Assembly (NCBI RefSeq): GCF_030758955.1
Contig: NZ_CP132360.1
Coordinates: forward strand, 812,905-876,904
DNA: 64,000 nt
Direction: 5' to 3'
Source of the DNA: Agrococcus beijingensis
GTDB taxonomy: Bacteria > Actinomycetota > Actinomycetes > Actinomycetales > Microbacteriaceae
Every line of letters begins with the position of its first letter. Within the stretch, counting starts at the first letter, position 1. The notes beneath the pieces were generated by a model. The model saw only the letters and a program-made list of their open reading frames with translations. It was not told the origin of the DNA and did not search any database. The position numbers and the translations under genes were made by a program. Positions 1-7,764 of this stretch are shown one piece after another.

Positions 1-233
1 GTCGCCTGGCCGGCGGCGTGCTCCCCGGTCGCCTGGTCGGCGGCGTGCTCCCCTGGCGCGAGCGCGTGATGCCCTGCCACGACCGGCGCGGCGGCGCCGT
101 GCCCCGCGGCGGACGGACCGAGCTGATGCATGCCCAGCAACCCGACGACGAGCAGCAGCACGATCCCGGCCAGCAGCAGCAGCGCGCGCAGAGAGCGGCC
201 GTCACGTGGGAGTGCGCGGCCCGGCAGCAGCAT
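1..233 (-). CDS. partial DUF6153-like small membrane protein
   Basis: An open frame runs from ATG at 233 leftwards off the window, giving at least 77 residues with no stop. Residues about 15-37 form a leucine/valine-rich membrane segment ending in VVGLLGMHQLG. That layout of a short hydrophobic helix followed by a Met-His motif and then a His/Ala/Gly-rich tail resembles the actinobacterial DUF6153 family, whose function is unknown. The tail contains two imperfect copies of an EHAADQATG-like unit, so the end of the gene is repetitive. The ribosome binding site is weak (GCGAGCGG). The family assignment is from pattern memory only; the existence of the coding frame is better supported than its name. 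Confidence 0.5.
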   Translation of the reverse strand, partial: MLLPGRALPRDGRSLRALLLLAGIVLLLVVGLLGMHQLGPSAAGHGAAAPVVAGHHALAPGEHAADQATGEHAAGQA

Positions 234-296
234 CCGCTCGCCTGTCACGAGCACAGGGTACGGCGGTCGGCGCCCGCGGGTCTCGGCGCTCGGCCG

Positions 297-431
297 CTAC
301 GCCTCGAGGTCGGGGTTGCGGCGGATGATGATGCTGCGCAGCACCTTGACGCCCACCACCACGGCGATGGGGAAGAGCGCGACTGCGCCGGCGACCAGGA
401 GGATCGAGCCGTCGAACTGCTGCTCATCCAT
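297..431 (-). CDS. 44-residue small membrane protein
   Basis: ATG at 431 opens a 44-residue protein beginning MDEQQFDGSILLVAG and ending RRNPDLEA. It has one hydrophobic helix at roughly residues 9-30 with a basic stretch (KVLRSIIIRR) after it, as in a single-pass small membrane protein. A longer frame in the same phase starts further upstream, but its extra part is low-complexity antisense sequence, and the ATG at 431 overlaps the stop of the upstream frame by eight bases, which suits translational coupling. Function unknown. It lies between the unknown frame to its right and the DUF6153-like gene to its left, all reading leftwards. Confidence 0.55.
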   Translation of the reverse strand: MDEQQFDGSILLVAGAVALFPIAVVVGVKVLRSIIIRRNPDLEA

Positions 432-678
432 GCTCGGCCCCCCGTCGCCAGGCGCCGTCGACGAGCGTGAGCTCGACGGTCTCCCCTCGTTCTGTGGGGC
501 ACGCGAGGCGGATCGAGCTGAGGCCTGAGCCCGCGAGGATGCGCGCGATCTGGCGGTTTGCATGGGAGGGCTGCACGAGCGAGGTCGGAGAGCCTGCGGA
601 CGATGCGTTCAGCTCGGCGAGGATCTCGTCGATGTCGGCATCGGTATAGACGACGTTCTGGTCAAGATGGAGTTCGAT
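424..678 (-). CDS. unknown small protein, start codon uncertain
   Basis: A frame of about 84 residues (contains VVYTDADIDEILAELNAS and LSSIRLACPTERG) reads leftwards and stops at 424, overlapping the next ATG by eight bases. Its amino-acid composition looks like a real soluble protein rather than an antisense shadow. No ATG, GTG or TTG lies near the expected beginning: the coordinates use an ATC at 678 placed six bases after a -10-like TACAGT, and an in-frame CTG lies further upstream. A GTG start about 36 codons downstream would leave a very short protein. No family recognised. Confidence 0.35.
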   Translation of the reverse strand: MELHLDQNVVYTDADIDEILAELNASSAGSPTSLVQPSHANRQIARILAGSGLSSIRLACPTERGETVELTLVDGAWRRGAEHG

Positions 679-687
679 GCTTCGACT

Positions 688-718
688 GTACCCCAGCCGG
701 GGGACAAGACCGGGGTAC
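688..718. promoter_or_regulatory. CsoR-like operator / promoter candidate
   Basis: Perfect 7-base arms GTACCCC (688-694) and GGGGTAC (712-718) are separated by 17 bases. Within them TACCCC-AGCC-GGGGGA (689-704) resembles the short G-tract palindromes bound by CsoR/RcnR-type metal sensors. On the minus strand the site overlaps a -10-like TACAGT directly before the small-gene cluster reading left. The metal link is inference from site shape only. Confidence 0.35.
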
Positions 719-765
719 GGCGGCGGAGATGCGCGGCGCCGTCGCCTTAGCCGCAGCCACGGCTG

Positions 766-1437
766 TCACGGGCTCACATCGGTCTCGCCGTGCGGCGCGC
801 CCACCTGCTTCGACTCGGGCGAGCCGCGCTGGCGCAGGTAGATCGAGAGGGCGATCATGCTGCCGACCGCCAGGAACTCCGACTGCCAGTTCTGCAGCGT
901 GCGGTTCCAGAAGTCGGCCGAGACGATGTAGTCGAGCCAGCCGATCGCCGCCTCCCCGTGCTGCGCCTGCTCCTCGTTGAAGACCGTGACACCCGCCAGC
1001 GACTGGGCGAGCCAGGAGAGCACGAAGATCGTGCCCATCGTCAGCAGCAGCGAGTTCGAGAGCAGCGCGTGCCGCCAGCCGCGCACCTTCGCCCACTTCG
1101 GCGAGTCGGCGCGCGCGTGCTCGTGCACCAGCTGCTCCTCGTCGGTGCCCAGTCCCTCCTCGCCCCGCTTCTTCGACTCCGGCGAGCCGCGCTGCACCAG
1201 CCAGATGGTCGCGAAGATGAAGAGGAAGAACTGCAGGTACTCCGACTGCCAGTTCTCGGCGACGTCGACCAGGAACTGCGAGGAGGTGACGAAGTCGCCG
1301 AACGCGACCGGATCGGCGCCGTGCGACTGCTGCTCGGCGTTGAAGACGAAGAAGCCCGCGATCGACTGGCCGACCAGCGCGACCAGGAACGCGGCGCCGA
1401 ACGCGATCGAGAGGCCGTGGTTGCGCATGCCGCTCAC
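766..1437 (-). CDS. DUF6766-like membrane protein with internal duplication
   Basis: About 223 residues, three predicted membrane segments or more. The protein is an internal duplication: each half carries a hydrophobic start with a QS(I/L)AG motif, then FN.EQ..HG, then NWQSE(Y/F)L, then a membrane segment ending in QRGSPESK. The duplicated layout matches my recollection of the DUF6766 family of actinobacteria and proteobacteria, function unknown. The start chosen is GTG at 1437, whose GTGA overlaps the stop of the preceding small gene; an in-frame ATG nine bases later (1428) is an alternative. It is the second gene of a two-gene leftward unit. Confidence 0.65.
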   Translation of the reverse strand: MSGMRNHGLSIAFGAAFLVALVGQSIAGFFVFNAEQQSHGADPVAFGDFVTSSQFLVDVAENWQSEYLQFFLFIFATIWLVQRGSPESKKRGEEGLGTDEEQLVHEHARADSPKWAKVRGWRHALLSNSLLLTMGTIFVLSWLAQSLAGVTVFNEEQAQHGEAAIGWLDYIVSADFWNRTLQNWQSEFLAVGSMIALSIYLRQRGSPESKQVGAPHGETDVSP

Positions 1438-1556
1438 CGCCCCGCCAGCAGCAGCGCGATCATGACGATCAGCCCGATCGCGATGACCGCGATCCAGCTG
1501 GAGAAGACCGCTCGCATGCCCGGGGTGCCCGTGGATTCGTCGTCGATGTGAGCCAT
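1434..1556 (-). CDS. 40-residue single-pass membrane protein
   Basis: ATG at 1556 opens a 40-residue protein, MAHIDDESTGTPGMRAVFSS followed by a strongly hydrophobic segment (IAVIAIGLIVMIALLLAG) and a final Arg. Its stop overlaps the GTG start of the DUF6766-like gene (GTGA), so the two are probably translated together. Such tiny single-pass partners are commonly found beside larger membrane proteins, but no function can be assigned. A longer frame in the same phase begins upstream but adds only basic low-complexity sequence. Confidence 0.6.
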   Translation of the reverse strand: MAHIDDESTGTPGMRAVFSSWIAVIAIGLIVMIALLLAGR

Positions 1557-1619
1557 GAGCCGAGCATGCCCCCGCTGTCTGAGAACGGGCATACCGCGGC
1601 GGGCGACGGCGGGTCCCCT

Positions 1620-1735
1620 GCACAACGCAAGCCCGCCCGACCCATCGTGGGCCGAAAGGCGGCTGCTCCGGCCGCGGGCCGCAAGACGGGGCCGCCGGGC
1701 TTGCGTTGTGCGGGGCCGCCGGGCTTGCGTCGTGC
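1620..1735. repeat. dispersed inverted-repeat element, copy 1
   Basis: Left arm GCACAACGCAAGCCCGCC (1620-1637) faces a right arm CCGGGCTTGCGTTGTGC (1695-1711), then a second, slightly changed right arm CCGGGCTTGCGTCGTGC (1719-1735). The same arms recur in inverted orientation at 9786-9877, so this is a dispersed family rather than a local hairpin. The extra right arm suggests a partial duplication. Confidence 0.75.
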
Positions 1736-1839
1736 CGAGCGGGCGGCCGCGAGTGGAGCGGCACGCTCCCCCGACCGGCGGAGGTGAGCCGACGCATCCG
1801 CCCGCCGCATGAGGGAAGCGCCCGCCGCACCGGCGCGCC

Positions 1840-1845
1840 TAGGCT
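1840..1845 (+). promoter_or_regulatory. -10-like TAGGCT, leaderless start
   Basis: TAGGCT lies seven bases before ATG 1853 of the kinase gene, with no ribosome binding site between; transcription would start at or next to the ATG. Confidence 0.5.
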
Positions 1846-1852
1846 CGACGGC

Positions 1853-3121
1853 ATGCCTGTGCGCCGTGCCCCCGATGCGACCTCGCTGCGCCACGACGCG
1901 ATCCTCGCCGCCGCGCTCGCGGCCGCCGGCCTCGTGATGGTCGCGCTCAGCCAGGCGAGCGGCATGCAGTTCGCCGAGCAGCCGATCTGGCAGCCGATGC
2001 TCGCCGCCCTGCTGCTGCCTCTGCCGCTCGTGTGGCGCCGGGTCGCGCCCGTGCCGGTCGCGATCGTGCAGATCGTGATCTACGTGGTCGCCGGCGAGGC
2101 GGGCGCGCTCGAGCTCTACGCGTCGCAGGTCGCGCTCTTCATGGGCTTCTACTCGATCGGCGCGTGGGAGCCGCAGCGCCGCCGCGCGCACTGGGTGCGG
2201 GTCGCGATCTCGATCGCCATGGGGCTGTGGCTGGCGTCGTCGTTCGTGCGCGGGTTCCTCGACCCCGAGACGGGCGAGCGCGGCGTCTCGGCCTTCTTCG
2301 CGCTGCTGGTGATCCAGCTGCTGATCAACATCGCCTACTTCGGCGCCGCCTGGCTCTTCGGCGACCGAGCCTGGGCGTCGGCGCTCGAGCAGCAGCGCCT
2401 CACCGCGGCGCACGACGAGATCCGCGCGCAGCAGGCGCAGCTCGCGACGCAGGCCGTCTCGCTCGAGCGCGTGCGCATCGCGCGCGAGCTGCACGACGTC
2501 GTCGCGCACCATGTGTCGGCGATGGGCATCCAGGCAGGCGCCGCGCGGCGGGTGCTCGCGGTCGATGCCGGCAGGGCGGCGGATGCGCTGCGGCACGTCG
2601 AGCAGTCGGCTCGCGACGCGATCGGGGAGCTGCGGTCGCTCGTGCTGACGCTGCGCTCCGACGACGACGGTGCCGCGTCGATCCCCGACCTGGATGCGCT
2701 GCCGGCGCTGGTCTCGGCGGCGCAGGCGAGCGGGCAGTCGGTGTCGCTGCAGGTGGTCGGGGAGGCCCGCGCGGTGTCGGCGATGGTCGGGCTGACGGCC
2801 TATCGCACCGTGCAGGAGGCGCTCACCAACGCCCGCAAGCACGCGGGGCCGGCGGCGCAGATCGACGTGCGCGTGCGCTACCTGTCGGATGCGCTCGAGG
2901 TCGAGATCGCCGACGACGGCCACGGCGCCGGCGCGGGCGAGCACGGCGCGGGCGCGGGGCTGCTGGGCATGCGCGAGCGCGTCGCGGCGCTCGGCGGCAC
3001 GCTCGAGGTCGGGCCGCGCTCGCGCGGCGGCTGGCTGGTGCGCGCGGCGGTGCCGGCGCCCGCACCTGCTGCGGCTGCGGGTGCGGCTGCGGCTGCGGCT
3101 GCGGGTCAGTCCACCACCTGA
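1853..3121 (+). CDS. NarL-type sensor histidine kinase
   Basis: Protein of 422 residues. Residues about 18-185 form five or so membrane helices, followed by a coiled linker (EQQRLTAAHDEIRAQQAQ) and a HisKA_3 dimerisation domain with RIARELHDVVAHHV; the phosphorylated His is residue 214. An ATPase domain follows (EALTNARKHA; GAGLLGMRERVAALGG). The C-terminus is an Ala/Gly tail made by GCTGCG hexamer repeats. The start at 1853 follows a TAGGCT box with leaderless spacing; an upstream in-frame extension is low-complexity. The probable partner regulator is at 4954, beyond a convergent secreted-protein gene. The signal sensed is unknown. Confidence 0.88.
   Translation: MPVRRAPDATSLRHDAILAAALAAAGLVMVALSQASGMQFAEQPIWQPMLAALLLPLPLVWRRVAPVPVAIVQIVIYVVAGEAGALELYASQVALFMGFYSIGAWEPQRRRAHWVRVAISIAMGLWLASSFVRGFLDPETGERGVSAFFALLVIQLLINIAYFGAAWLFGDRAWASALEQQRLTAAHDEIRAQQAQLATQAVSLERVRIARELHDVVAHHVSAMGIQAGAARRVLAVDAGRAADALRHVEQSARDAIGELRSLVLTLRSDDDGAASIPDLDALPALVSAAQASGQSVSLQVVGEARAVSAMVGLTAYRTVQEALTNARKHAGPAAQIDVRVRYLSDALEVEIADDGHGAGAGEHGAGAGLLGMRERVAALGGTLEVGPRSRGGWLVRAAVPAPAPAAAAGAAAAAAAGQSTT
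3064..3108 (+). repeat. GCTGCG hexanucleotide run
   Basis: A run of GCTGCG/GGTGCG units encodes the Ala/Gly tail of the kinase. Slippage here would change tail length by two residues at a time without a frameshift. Confidence 0.7.
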
Positions 3122-3151
3122 CTCCGCGTCATCTCGAGCGACGGGCGCCGG

Positions 3152-4867
3152 TCAGCCGCAGCTGACGTAGCGGGCCGTCGCCTCGCCCAGCGTCGGCAGC
3201 CCGCCCAGCACGATCACGTCGTCGGGGGCGCGCTGCAGCAGCGCGCTGCGGGTCGTCGCCGGCATGCACTCGGGCCGCGCCAGCAGCATCGGCGCGCCCT
3301 GGTGGCCGGCCGCGGCCGCACCCGCGAGCGCGTCGGGGAAGCCCAGGCCGCTCGCGACGTACACGGTGCTCACGTCGCCGAAGACGGCGGCGAGCTGCAC
3401 CGCGGTCGCGAAACGATCCGCGCCGGCGAAGCGCTCCACCTCGGCGGCGGCCGCACCCAGCCCCGAAGCGATGCCCGCAGAGACCGAGCTCTCGTCGCCG
3501 ACGACCCCGACCCATCCGACCCCCAGCTGCTGCAAGGTGGCGACGGTCGCCTCGTCGGGCGCCGCCATCGCGCCGTGCACCAGGATCACGGGGCCGTCGA
3601 AGACCGCCGCCGCGGGCCCGGCGGCGAGCGCGTCGGGGAACTTCAGGCCGGTGGCGACGAACGCGTTGGACGCCGATTCGAACGCGTGCTCGGCGATCAG
3701 CCGGCTCGTGTGGAACCGGTCGGTGCCGCCGAGCCGCAGCACCTCGCGCTCGGGATCCAGGCCGCGCACGGCGGTCTCGACCTCGGCCGACACCGAGGGC
3801 GTGTCGCCGACGATGACGACCCGCGTGGGCGCGAGCCGCGTGATCTCGTCGAGCACGCCCTGGATCGCGCGGCCGCCCGGCGTCAGCAGCACGGGCCCGC
3901 CCTGGTGCGCGGCGGCGGGACCGGCGGCGAGTCCGTCGGGGAAGTTCTCGCCGCTCGCGAGGTAGACGACCGGAGCGCCCGCCGGGAACGCGCGCTGCGA
4001 GATCGCCACCGACGTCGCGTAGCGATCAGGCCCCGCGACTCGCGCTGCGGTCGGCAGCTCGAGGGTGGGGTCGCCGAACCAGTCGGTCCAGATGCGCCAG
4101 GTGTTGCGATTGCCGTACGAAGAGCACGCGTCCCCCGTGCCGTAGAGGTTCGCGAGCGCCGCCGCGTTGGGCTGGTAGGGCGTGTAGTTGTAGAGGCCGG
4201 CGGTCGCCAGGTTGCGGATCAGCACGGGACCCGTGCCGCAGTCGTTGGCGGGCACCTGCGGGTAGTAGAGGATCTGGTTGACCTGACCGACCTGGTGCCG
4301 GTAGTTCTGCGGCAGGGCCGCATAGCGGTTGAACTGCCTGGCGGCGAAGTACAGCTGGTAGTAGAAGCCGCCGAACTCCGAGTTGCACGGCGAGGTGTCG
4401 GGGCAGGCGAATCCTGTTGCGCGCTCGTACCGCACCGGGCTGGGATTCGACAGCGTGACGAGCGTCTGCTCCTTCTGGATCAGCACGAGCAGGAATCGCT
4501 GCGAGATGTCGCACGCGACGCCGACGCGCGCGATGATGCTGGCCGCGGACTCGTCGGTCGTGGCGGGCAGTGCGTCGCAGTAGGCATCCGCTGCGATCGC
4601 GATCGTGTCCTGCGTGTAGGTGTCGAGACAGGTGTAGCCGGCGTCGCAGCCGCGGCTGCGCGCGTCGATGAACGCCTGCACCTGCTCGGCCGTCATCGCG
4701 CCGCCGTCGTAGAACCGCTGGTCGGAGACCAGGTTGCCGGCGTCGAAGTCGGCCGCGACCGCGGCCGAAGCCTGCCCGGCGGTGCCCGACGGCGGGATGA
4801 CGGTGAGCACGGCGCCGAGCAGGGCGGCGAGCACGACGGCGACGACAGGGCGGGCAGTGGTGCGCAT
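3152..4867 (-). CDS. secreted cell-wall-binding repeat 2 protein
   Basis: A 571-residue exported protein. Residues 1-36 are a signal peptide (hydrophobic VVAVVLAALLGAVLTV, Ala-rich cleavage region). Residues about 37-245 are a Cys-containing N-terminal domain (AFIDARSRGCDAGYTCLDTY; LVLIQKEQTLVT) of the kind often found before CWB2 repeats in Microbacteriaceae. Three CWB2 repeats follow (around 252-345, 350-450, 455-571), each with R(V/F)AG.DR(Y/F).T, then FPD.LA(A/G) and VV.VGD motifs. It probably anchors non-covalently to the wall. It reads against the kinase gene and sits between the kinase and regulator genes, so it may be a target of that pair. Confidence 0.85.
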   Translation of the reverse strand: MRTTARPVVAVVLAALLGAVLTVIPPSGTAGQASAAVAADFDAGNLVSDQRFYDGGAMTAEQVQAFIDARSRGCDAGYTCLDTYTQDTIAIAADAYCDALPATTDESAASIIARVGVACDISQRFLLVLIQKEQTLVTLSNPSPVRYERATGFACPDTSPCNSEFGGFYYQLYFAARQFNRYAALPQNYRHQVGQVNQILYYPQVPANDCGTGPVLIRNLATAGLYNYTPYQPNAAALANLYGTGDACSSYGNRNTWRIWTDWFGDPTLELPTAARVAGPDRYATSVAISQRAFPAGAPVVYLASGENFPDGLAAGPAAAHQGGPVLLTPGGRAIQGVLDEITRLAPTRVVIVGDTPSVSAEVETAVRGLDPEREVLRLGGTDRFHTSRLIAEHAFESASNAFVATGLKFPDALAAGPAAAVFDGPVILVHGAMAAPDEATVATLQQLGVGWVGVVGDESSVSAGIASGLGAAAAEVERFAGADRFATAVQLAAVFGDVSTVYVASGLGFPDALAGAAAAGHQGAPMLLARPECMPATTRSALLQRAPDDVIVLGGLPTLGEATARYVSCG

Positions 4868-4941
4868 CCGGCAACCATTCGCTCGAGGGCAGGGTTCGGG
4901 CCAGGCTACTGGGCGGGGCCTGCGGCGTCTACGGCCGCCGA

Positions 4942-4947
4942 TAGCGT
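4942..4947 (+). promoter_or_regulatory. -10-like TAGCGT, leaderless start
   Basis: TAGCGT is six bases before GTG 4954. The spacer GGAGGC also resembles a ribosome binding site, so a leadered start from further upstream cannot be excluded. Confidence 0.4.
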
Positions 4948-4953
4948 GGAGGC

Positions 4954-5661
4954 GTGACCCGGATCCTGCTCGTCGACGACCAAGCGCTCGTGCGCGCCGG
5001 CTTCGAGACGATCCTCTCGAGCGAGCCCGGCTTCGAGGTCGTCGGCCAGGCGCGAGACGGCGCCGAGGGCGTGCGCCTCGCCGCCGACCTGCAGCCCGAC
5101 GTCATCTGCATGGATGTGCAGATGCCCGTCATGGACGGCCTCGCCGCCACCGGCGCCATCACCGCGGGCTCCGCGCACGCCGCCGTGCTCATCCTCACCA
5201 CCTTCGACCGCGACGACTTCCTCTTCGAGGCGCTGTCGGCCGGCGCCAGCGGATTCCTGCTGAAGACGGCCGAGCCCGAGCACCTCATCGACGCGGTCCA
5301 CGCGCTGGCCCGCGGCGACGCCCTGCTCTCGCCCGAGGTGACCCGGCGCGTCATCGAGCGGTTCACGGTTGCGGATGCGTCGACGCGCGACGCCCACACC
5401 GGCCCCGCGACCGACGGGGCCGGGAGCGCGCCGCGACCCGAGGCATCCGCCCACCTCGACGGCCTGACCGAGCGGGAGCGCGAGACCCTGCTGCTGCTCG
5501 CCCGTGGACGCTCGAACGCCGAGATCGCGCGCGAGCTGTTCGTCGGCGAGGCGACGGTGAAGACGCACGTGTCGAACGTGCTGCTCAAGCTGGGCATCCG
5601 CGACCGCATCCACGCGGTGATCTGGGCGTACGAGCACGGGGTGGTCGAGCGGGCCGGCTGA
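4954..5661 (+). CDS. NarL/LuxR-family response regulator
   Basis: Protein of 235 residues starting at GTG 4954. The receiver domain covers about residues 1-120, with acidic pocket D8/D9, phosphoacceptor D54 (ICMDVQMPVMDG) and switch/Lys region (FLLKTAEP). A low-complexity linker follows (about 130-167), then a LuxR-type helix-turn-helix (LTERERETLLLLARGRSNAE; ATVKTHVSNVLLKLG). It is the natural partner of the HisKA_3 kinase at 1853, to which it is linked by genome position although a convergent CWB2 gene lies between. Targets are not evident; self-regulation or control of the wall protein is plausible. Confidence 0.9.
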   Translation: MTRILLVDDQALVRAGFETILSSEPGFEVVGQARDGAEGVRLAADLQPDVICMDVQMPVMDGLAATGAITAGSAHAAVLILTTFDRDDFLFEALSAGASGFLLKTAEPEHLIDAVHALARGDALLSPEVTRRVIERFTVADASTRDAHTGPATDGAGSAPRPEASAHLDGLTERERETLLLLARGRSNAEIARELFVGEATVKTHVSNVLLKLGIRDRIHAVIWAYEHGVVERAG

Positions 5662-5770
5662 GCGCCGAGACCGAGGCGCTCGAGCGGGCTGAGGTCGGGG
5701 GTTGGCAGCCCGGATGCGTCGGGTCACCATGGGGGCGACCGCGCGAGCGAACGCACCCGAGGAGGCCCCC

Positions 5771-6367
5771 ATGGCGCAGCAGCTGAGCATCATCGTCGAG
5801 CAGATGGTCACGGTCGACGGCTTCGCCGCTGCGCCCGACGGCGGGCTCGAGTTCGCCGAGGCGACCATGCCCCGCGACGACCTGACCGACCACGCGCAGC
5901 TGGCGATGCTCGAGTCGGTCGACGCGATCGTGCTCGGCCGCCGCACCTACGCGATGTTCGCGCAGTACTGGCCGGGCGCCGACCCCGCCGTCGAGGGCGT
6001 CGCCGAGCCCATCAACCGGCTGCCGAAGCTGGTCGTCTCGTCGACGCTCGGGCGGGCGCCGTGGGGCGGCGCGGGCCCCGACGAGATCGAGGTGCTGCGC
6101 CCCGACCCGACGGCGGCGGATGCGGTGGCCGGCCTCGCAGACCGCTTCGGCACGGTCATCGTGTGGGGATCGCTGCAGCTGGCCAACGCGCTCATGGAGA
6201 CGGGCCTGGTCACCCGGCTGCGGCTGCGCGTCTGCCCCGCCGTGCTCGGCGACGGGCTGCGCTTCACGCCGCCCGGGCTCGGGCTCACGCTGCTCCGGCT
6301 GGAGTCGTCGACGGCGCTGCCCTCGGGGCACGTCATGACCGAGTACGCGGTGGCGGCGCCGGCATGA
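5771..6367 (+). CDS. dihydrofolate reductase/RibD C-terminal family protein
   Basis: A 198-residue protein with the RibD C-terminal/DHFR-like fold: N-terminal VTVDGFAAAPDGG, central VLGRRTYAMFAQYW, GTVIVWGSLQLANALMETGL and a C-terminal CPAVLGDGLRF motif. Members bind NADPH and reduce small heterocycles, but most actinobacterial copies have no known substrate. ATG 5771 is chosen because GAGGAGG precedes it; the frame extends upstream without a site. It overlaps the next gene by four bases (ATGA), forming a two-gene unit of related reductases. Confidence 0.8.
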   Translation: MAQQLSIIVEQMVTVDGFAAAPDGGLEFAEATMPRDDLTDHAQLAMLESVDAIVLGRRTYAMFAQYWPGADPAVEGVAEPINRLPKLVVSSTLGRAPWGGAGPDEIEVLRPDPTAADAVAGLADRFGTVIVWGSLQLANALMETGLVTRLRLRVCPAVLGDGLRFTPPGLGLTLLRLESSTALPSGHVMTEYAVAAPA

Positions 6368-6930
6368 TCAGCGACCCTCAGCCGCAGGTCGCCGCCGGCA
6401 AGGTGCTCTGGCACTTCACGATGTCGCTCGACGGCTTCGTCGCCGGACCCGAGCACGACATGGGTTGGATGAGCAGCGGCATCACCGGCCGCGAAGGCCT
6501 GGTCGACGAGTACGTCGCGACCACGGGGGCCGTGCTCGGCGGCCGCGACGGCTGGGATCTCTACCCCGACGTGAGCGCTGTCTACGGCGGCGCGTGGACG
6601 GGGCCGCTGTTCGTGCTCACGCACCATCCGCACGACGCTGCGCCGGCCGACGGCGTCACCTTCCTCGACTGCGACGTGGCCGAGGCGGTGCGCATCGCGC
6701 TGGCCGCCGCAGACGGCAAGAACCTCGAGATCCTCTCGCCCTCGATCGGCGCGCAGGCGCTCGCGCTGGGGCTCATCGACGAGATCGACCTGCACGTCGC
6801 GCCGATCCTGCTCGGCGACGGCATCCGGCTCTACGACGTGCCCGGCGGCGCCGAGATCCGGCTCGCGCTCGTCAACGGCGAGCGGCCCACCGACGAGGTC
6901 GACCTGCGCTACCGGGTCGCCCGCGACTGA
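6364..6930 (+). CDS. second dihydrofolate reductase-like protein
   Basis: A 188-residue paralogue of the preceding gene: WHFTMSLDGFVAGPEHDMGW at the N-terminus, VLGGRDGWDLYPD, NLEILSPSIGAQALALGLID and HVAPILLGDGIRLYD near the C-terminus. It starts at ATG 6364 inside the stop of the first reductase, so translation is probably coupled. The two share fold and layout but little identity, which suggests old duplication or assembly of two family members. Substrate unknown. Confidence 0.8.
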   Translation: MISDPQPQVAAGKVLWHFTMSLDGFVAGPEHDMGWMSSGITGREGLVDEYVATTGAVLGGRDGWDLYPDVSAVYGGAWTGPLFVLTHHPHDAAPADGVTFLDCDVAEAVRIALAAADGKNLEILSPSIGAQALALGLIDEIDLHVAPILLGDGIRLYDVPGGAEIRLALVNGERPTDEVDLRYRVARD

Positions 6931-6944
6931 CGCAGGGGCGGCCG

Positions 6945-7610
6945 CTACGGCCGCGGCCGCCGGGTGAGCTCGAGCCGCAGGAGCGGCAGCAGGTGCCTCG
7001 CGATGACGACCGTGGCGACCGCGTCGTCGAGCTCGACCCCGACGCCGACCACGTGCTCGTCGTCGATCGAGACGGCCGGCAGCTCCACGCCGTCGACGAT
7101 GACGGATGCGGGGCGTGCGTCATCGGCGGAGGGCGGGTCGATGAACGACGACGGCTCGTGCACCACCGGATGGCGCTCCTGGCGGAACGTGTTCGCGATG
7201 ACGTTCCGCATGTGCATGGCGAGCCGCTCGGGCAGCGACTGGAGGCTCTCGCGCGGCACGTGCGTCTGCACCGCCTCGTAGGCGATCGGGAAGCGCATCC
7301 ACTGCATCCACTCGCGCGCGACGCCAGACAGCCGCGGCGACGGGTTCTCGAGCGCCTCCTCGAGCTCGGGCGCCAGCTCGACGTGGTTCATCGGATCGTC
7401 GAGGTCGTCGGGGTTCCAGAAGACCGCGTACATGATCGCGGCCTGCTCGTAGTCCCAGGTGCCGTCGTTCCCCGACTTGGCCGTGTTCACGCCGATCTCG
7501 CGAATGCCCGGCTGGGGCACGAGCGTGACCAGCAGCGCCGGGAACTCGGCGCCGACCGTCGCGAGCGTGGGTGGGTCGGGCATCGGCCCGTCGTGCTCTG
7601 CGAACTCCAT
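6945..7610 (-). CDS. unknown soluble protein, 221 residues
   Basis: Not recognised. The frame runs from ATG 7610 to a stop at 6945 and encodes an acidic, soluble protein without signal peptide or membrane segments. Conserved-looking parts include PGIREIGVNTAKSGNDGTWD, MYAVFWNPDDLDDPMNH and REWMQWMRFPIAYEAVQTHV; the C-terminus is basic (LTRRPRP). The start is supported by a CAGGGT box seven bases upstream, the leaderless spacing seen at other genes here; a second ATG nine codons later is possible. It converges on the reductase pair and diverges from the ABC exporter. Confidence 0.65.
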   Translation of the reverse strand: MEFAEHDGPMPDPPTLATVGAEFPALLVTLVPQPGIREIGVNTAKSGNDGTWDYEQAAIMYAVFWNPDDLDDPMNHVELAPELEEALENPSPRLSGVAREWMQWMRFPIAYEAVQTHVPRESLQSLPERLAMHMRNVIANTFRQERHPVVHEPSSFIDPPSADDARPASVIVDGVELPAVSIDDEHVVGVGVELDDAVATVVIARHLLPLLRLELTRRPRP

Positions 7611-7617
7611 GCGCCCC

Positions 7618-7623
7618 ACCCTG
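7618..7623 (-). promoter_or_regulatory. -10-like CAGGGT, leaderless start
   Basis: CAGGGT on the minus strand lies seven bases before ATG 7610 with no ribosome binding site. Confidence 0.3.
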
Positions 7624-7752
7624 CCGCGCCGATCGACGCGGCGCCAGCACCGCATCCGCTCCCCCTTCCGGCGCCGGTGACACGCCCGCTCCCCCGACCG
7701 GCGGAGCGCGAAGTCCAGCCGCCAGGGGGAAGCCCGCCGACGCCCGCGTGCG

Positions 7753-7758
7753 TAGCGT
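7753..7758 (+). promoter_or_regulatory. -10-like TAGCGT, leaderless start
   Basis: TAGCGT lies six bases before ATG 7765 of the ABC exporter ATPase; spacer CGAAGC has no ribosome binding site. Confidence 0.5.
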
Positions 7759-7764
7759 CGAAGC

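Larger units (their letters stand above)
1557..1852. other. intergenic region with dispersed repeat
   Basis: About 296 bases between divergent genes. It holds one copy of a dispersed inverted-repeat element (see 1620-1735) and the promoter of the kinase gene at its right end. No coding frame with convincing composition was seen. Confidence 0.6.
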
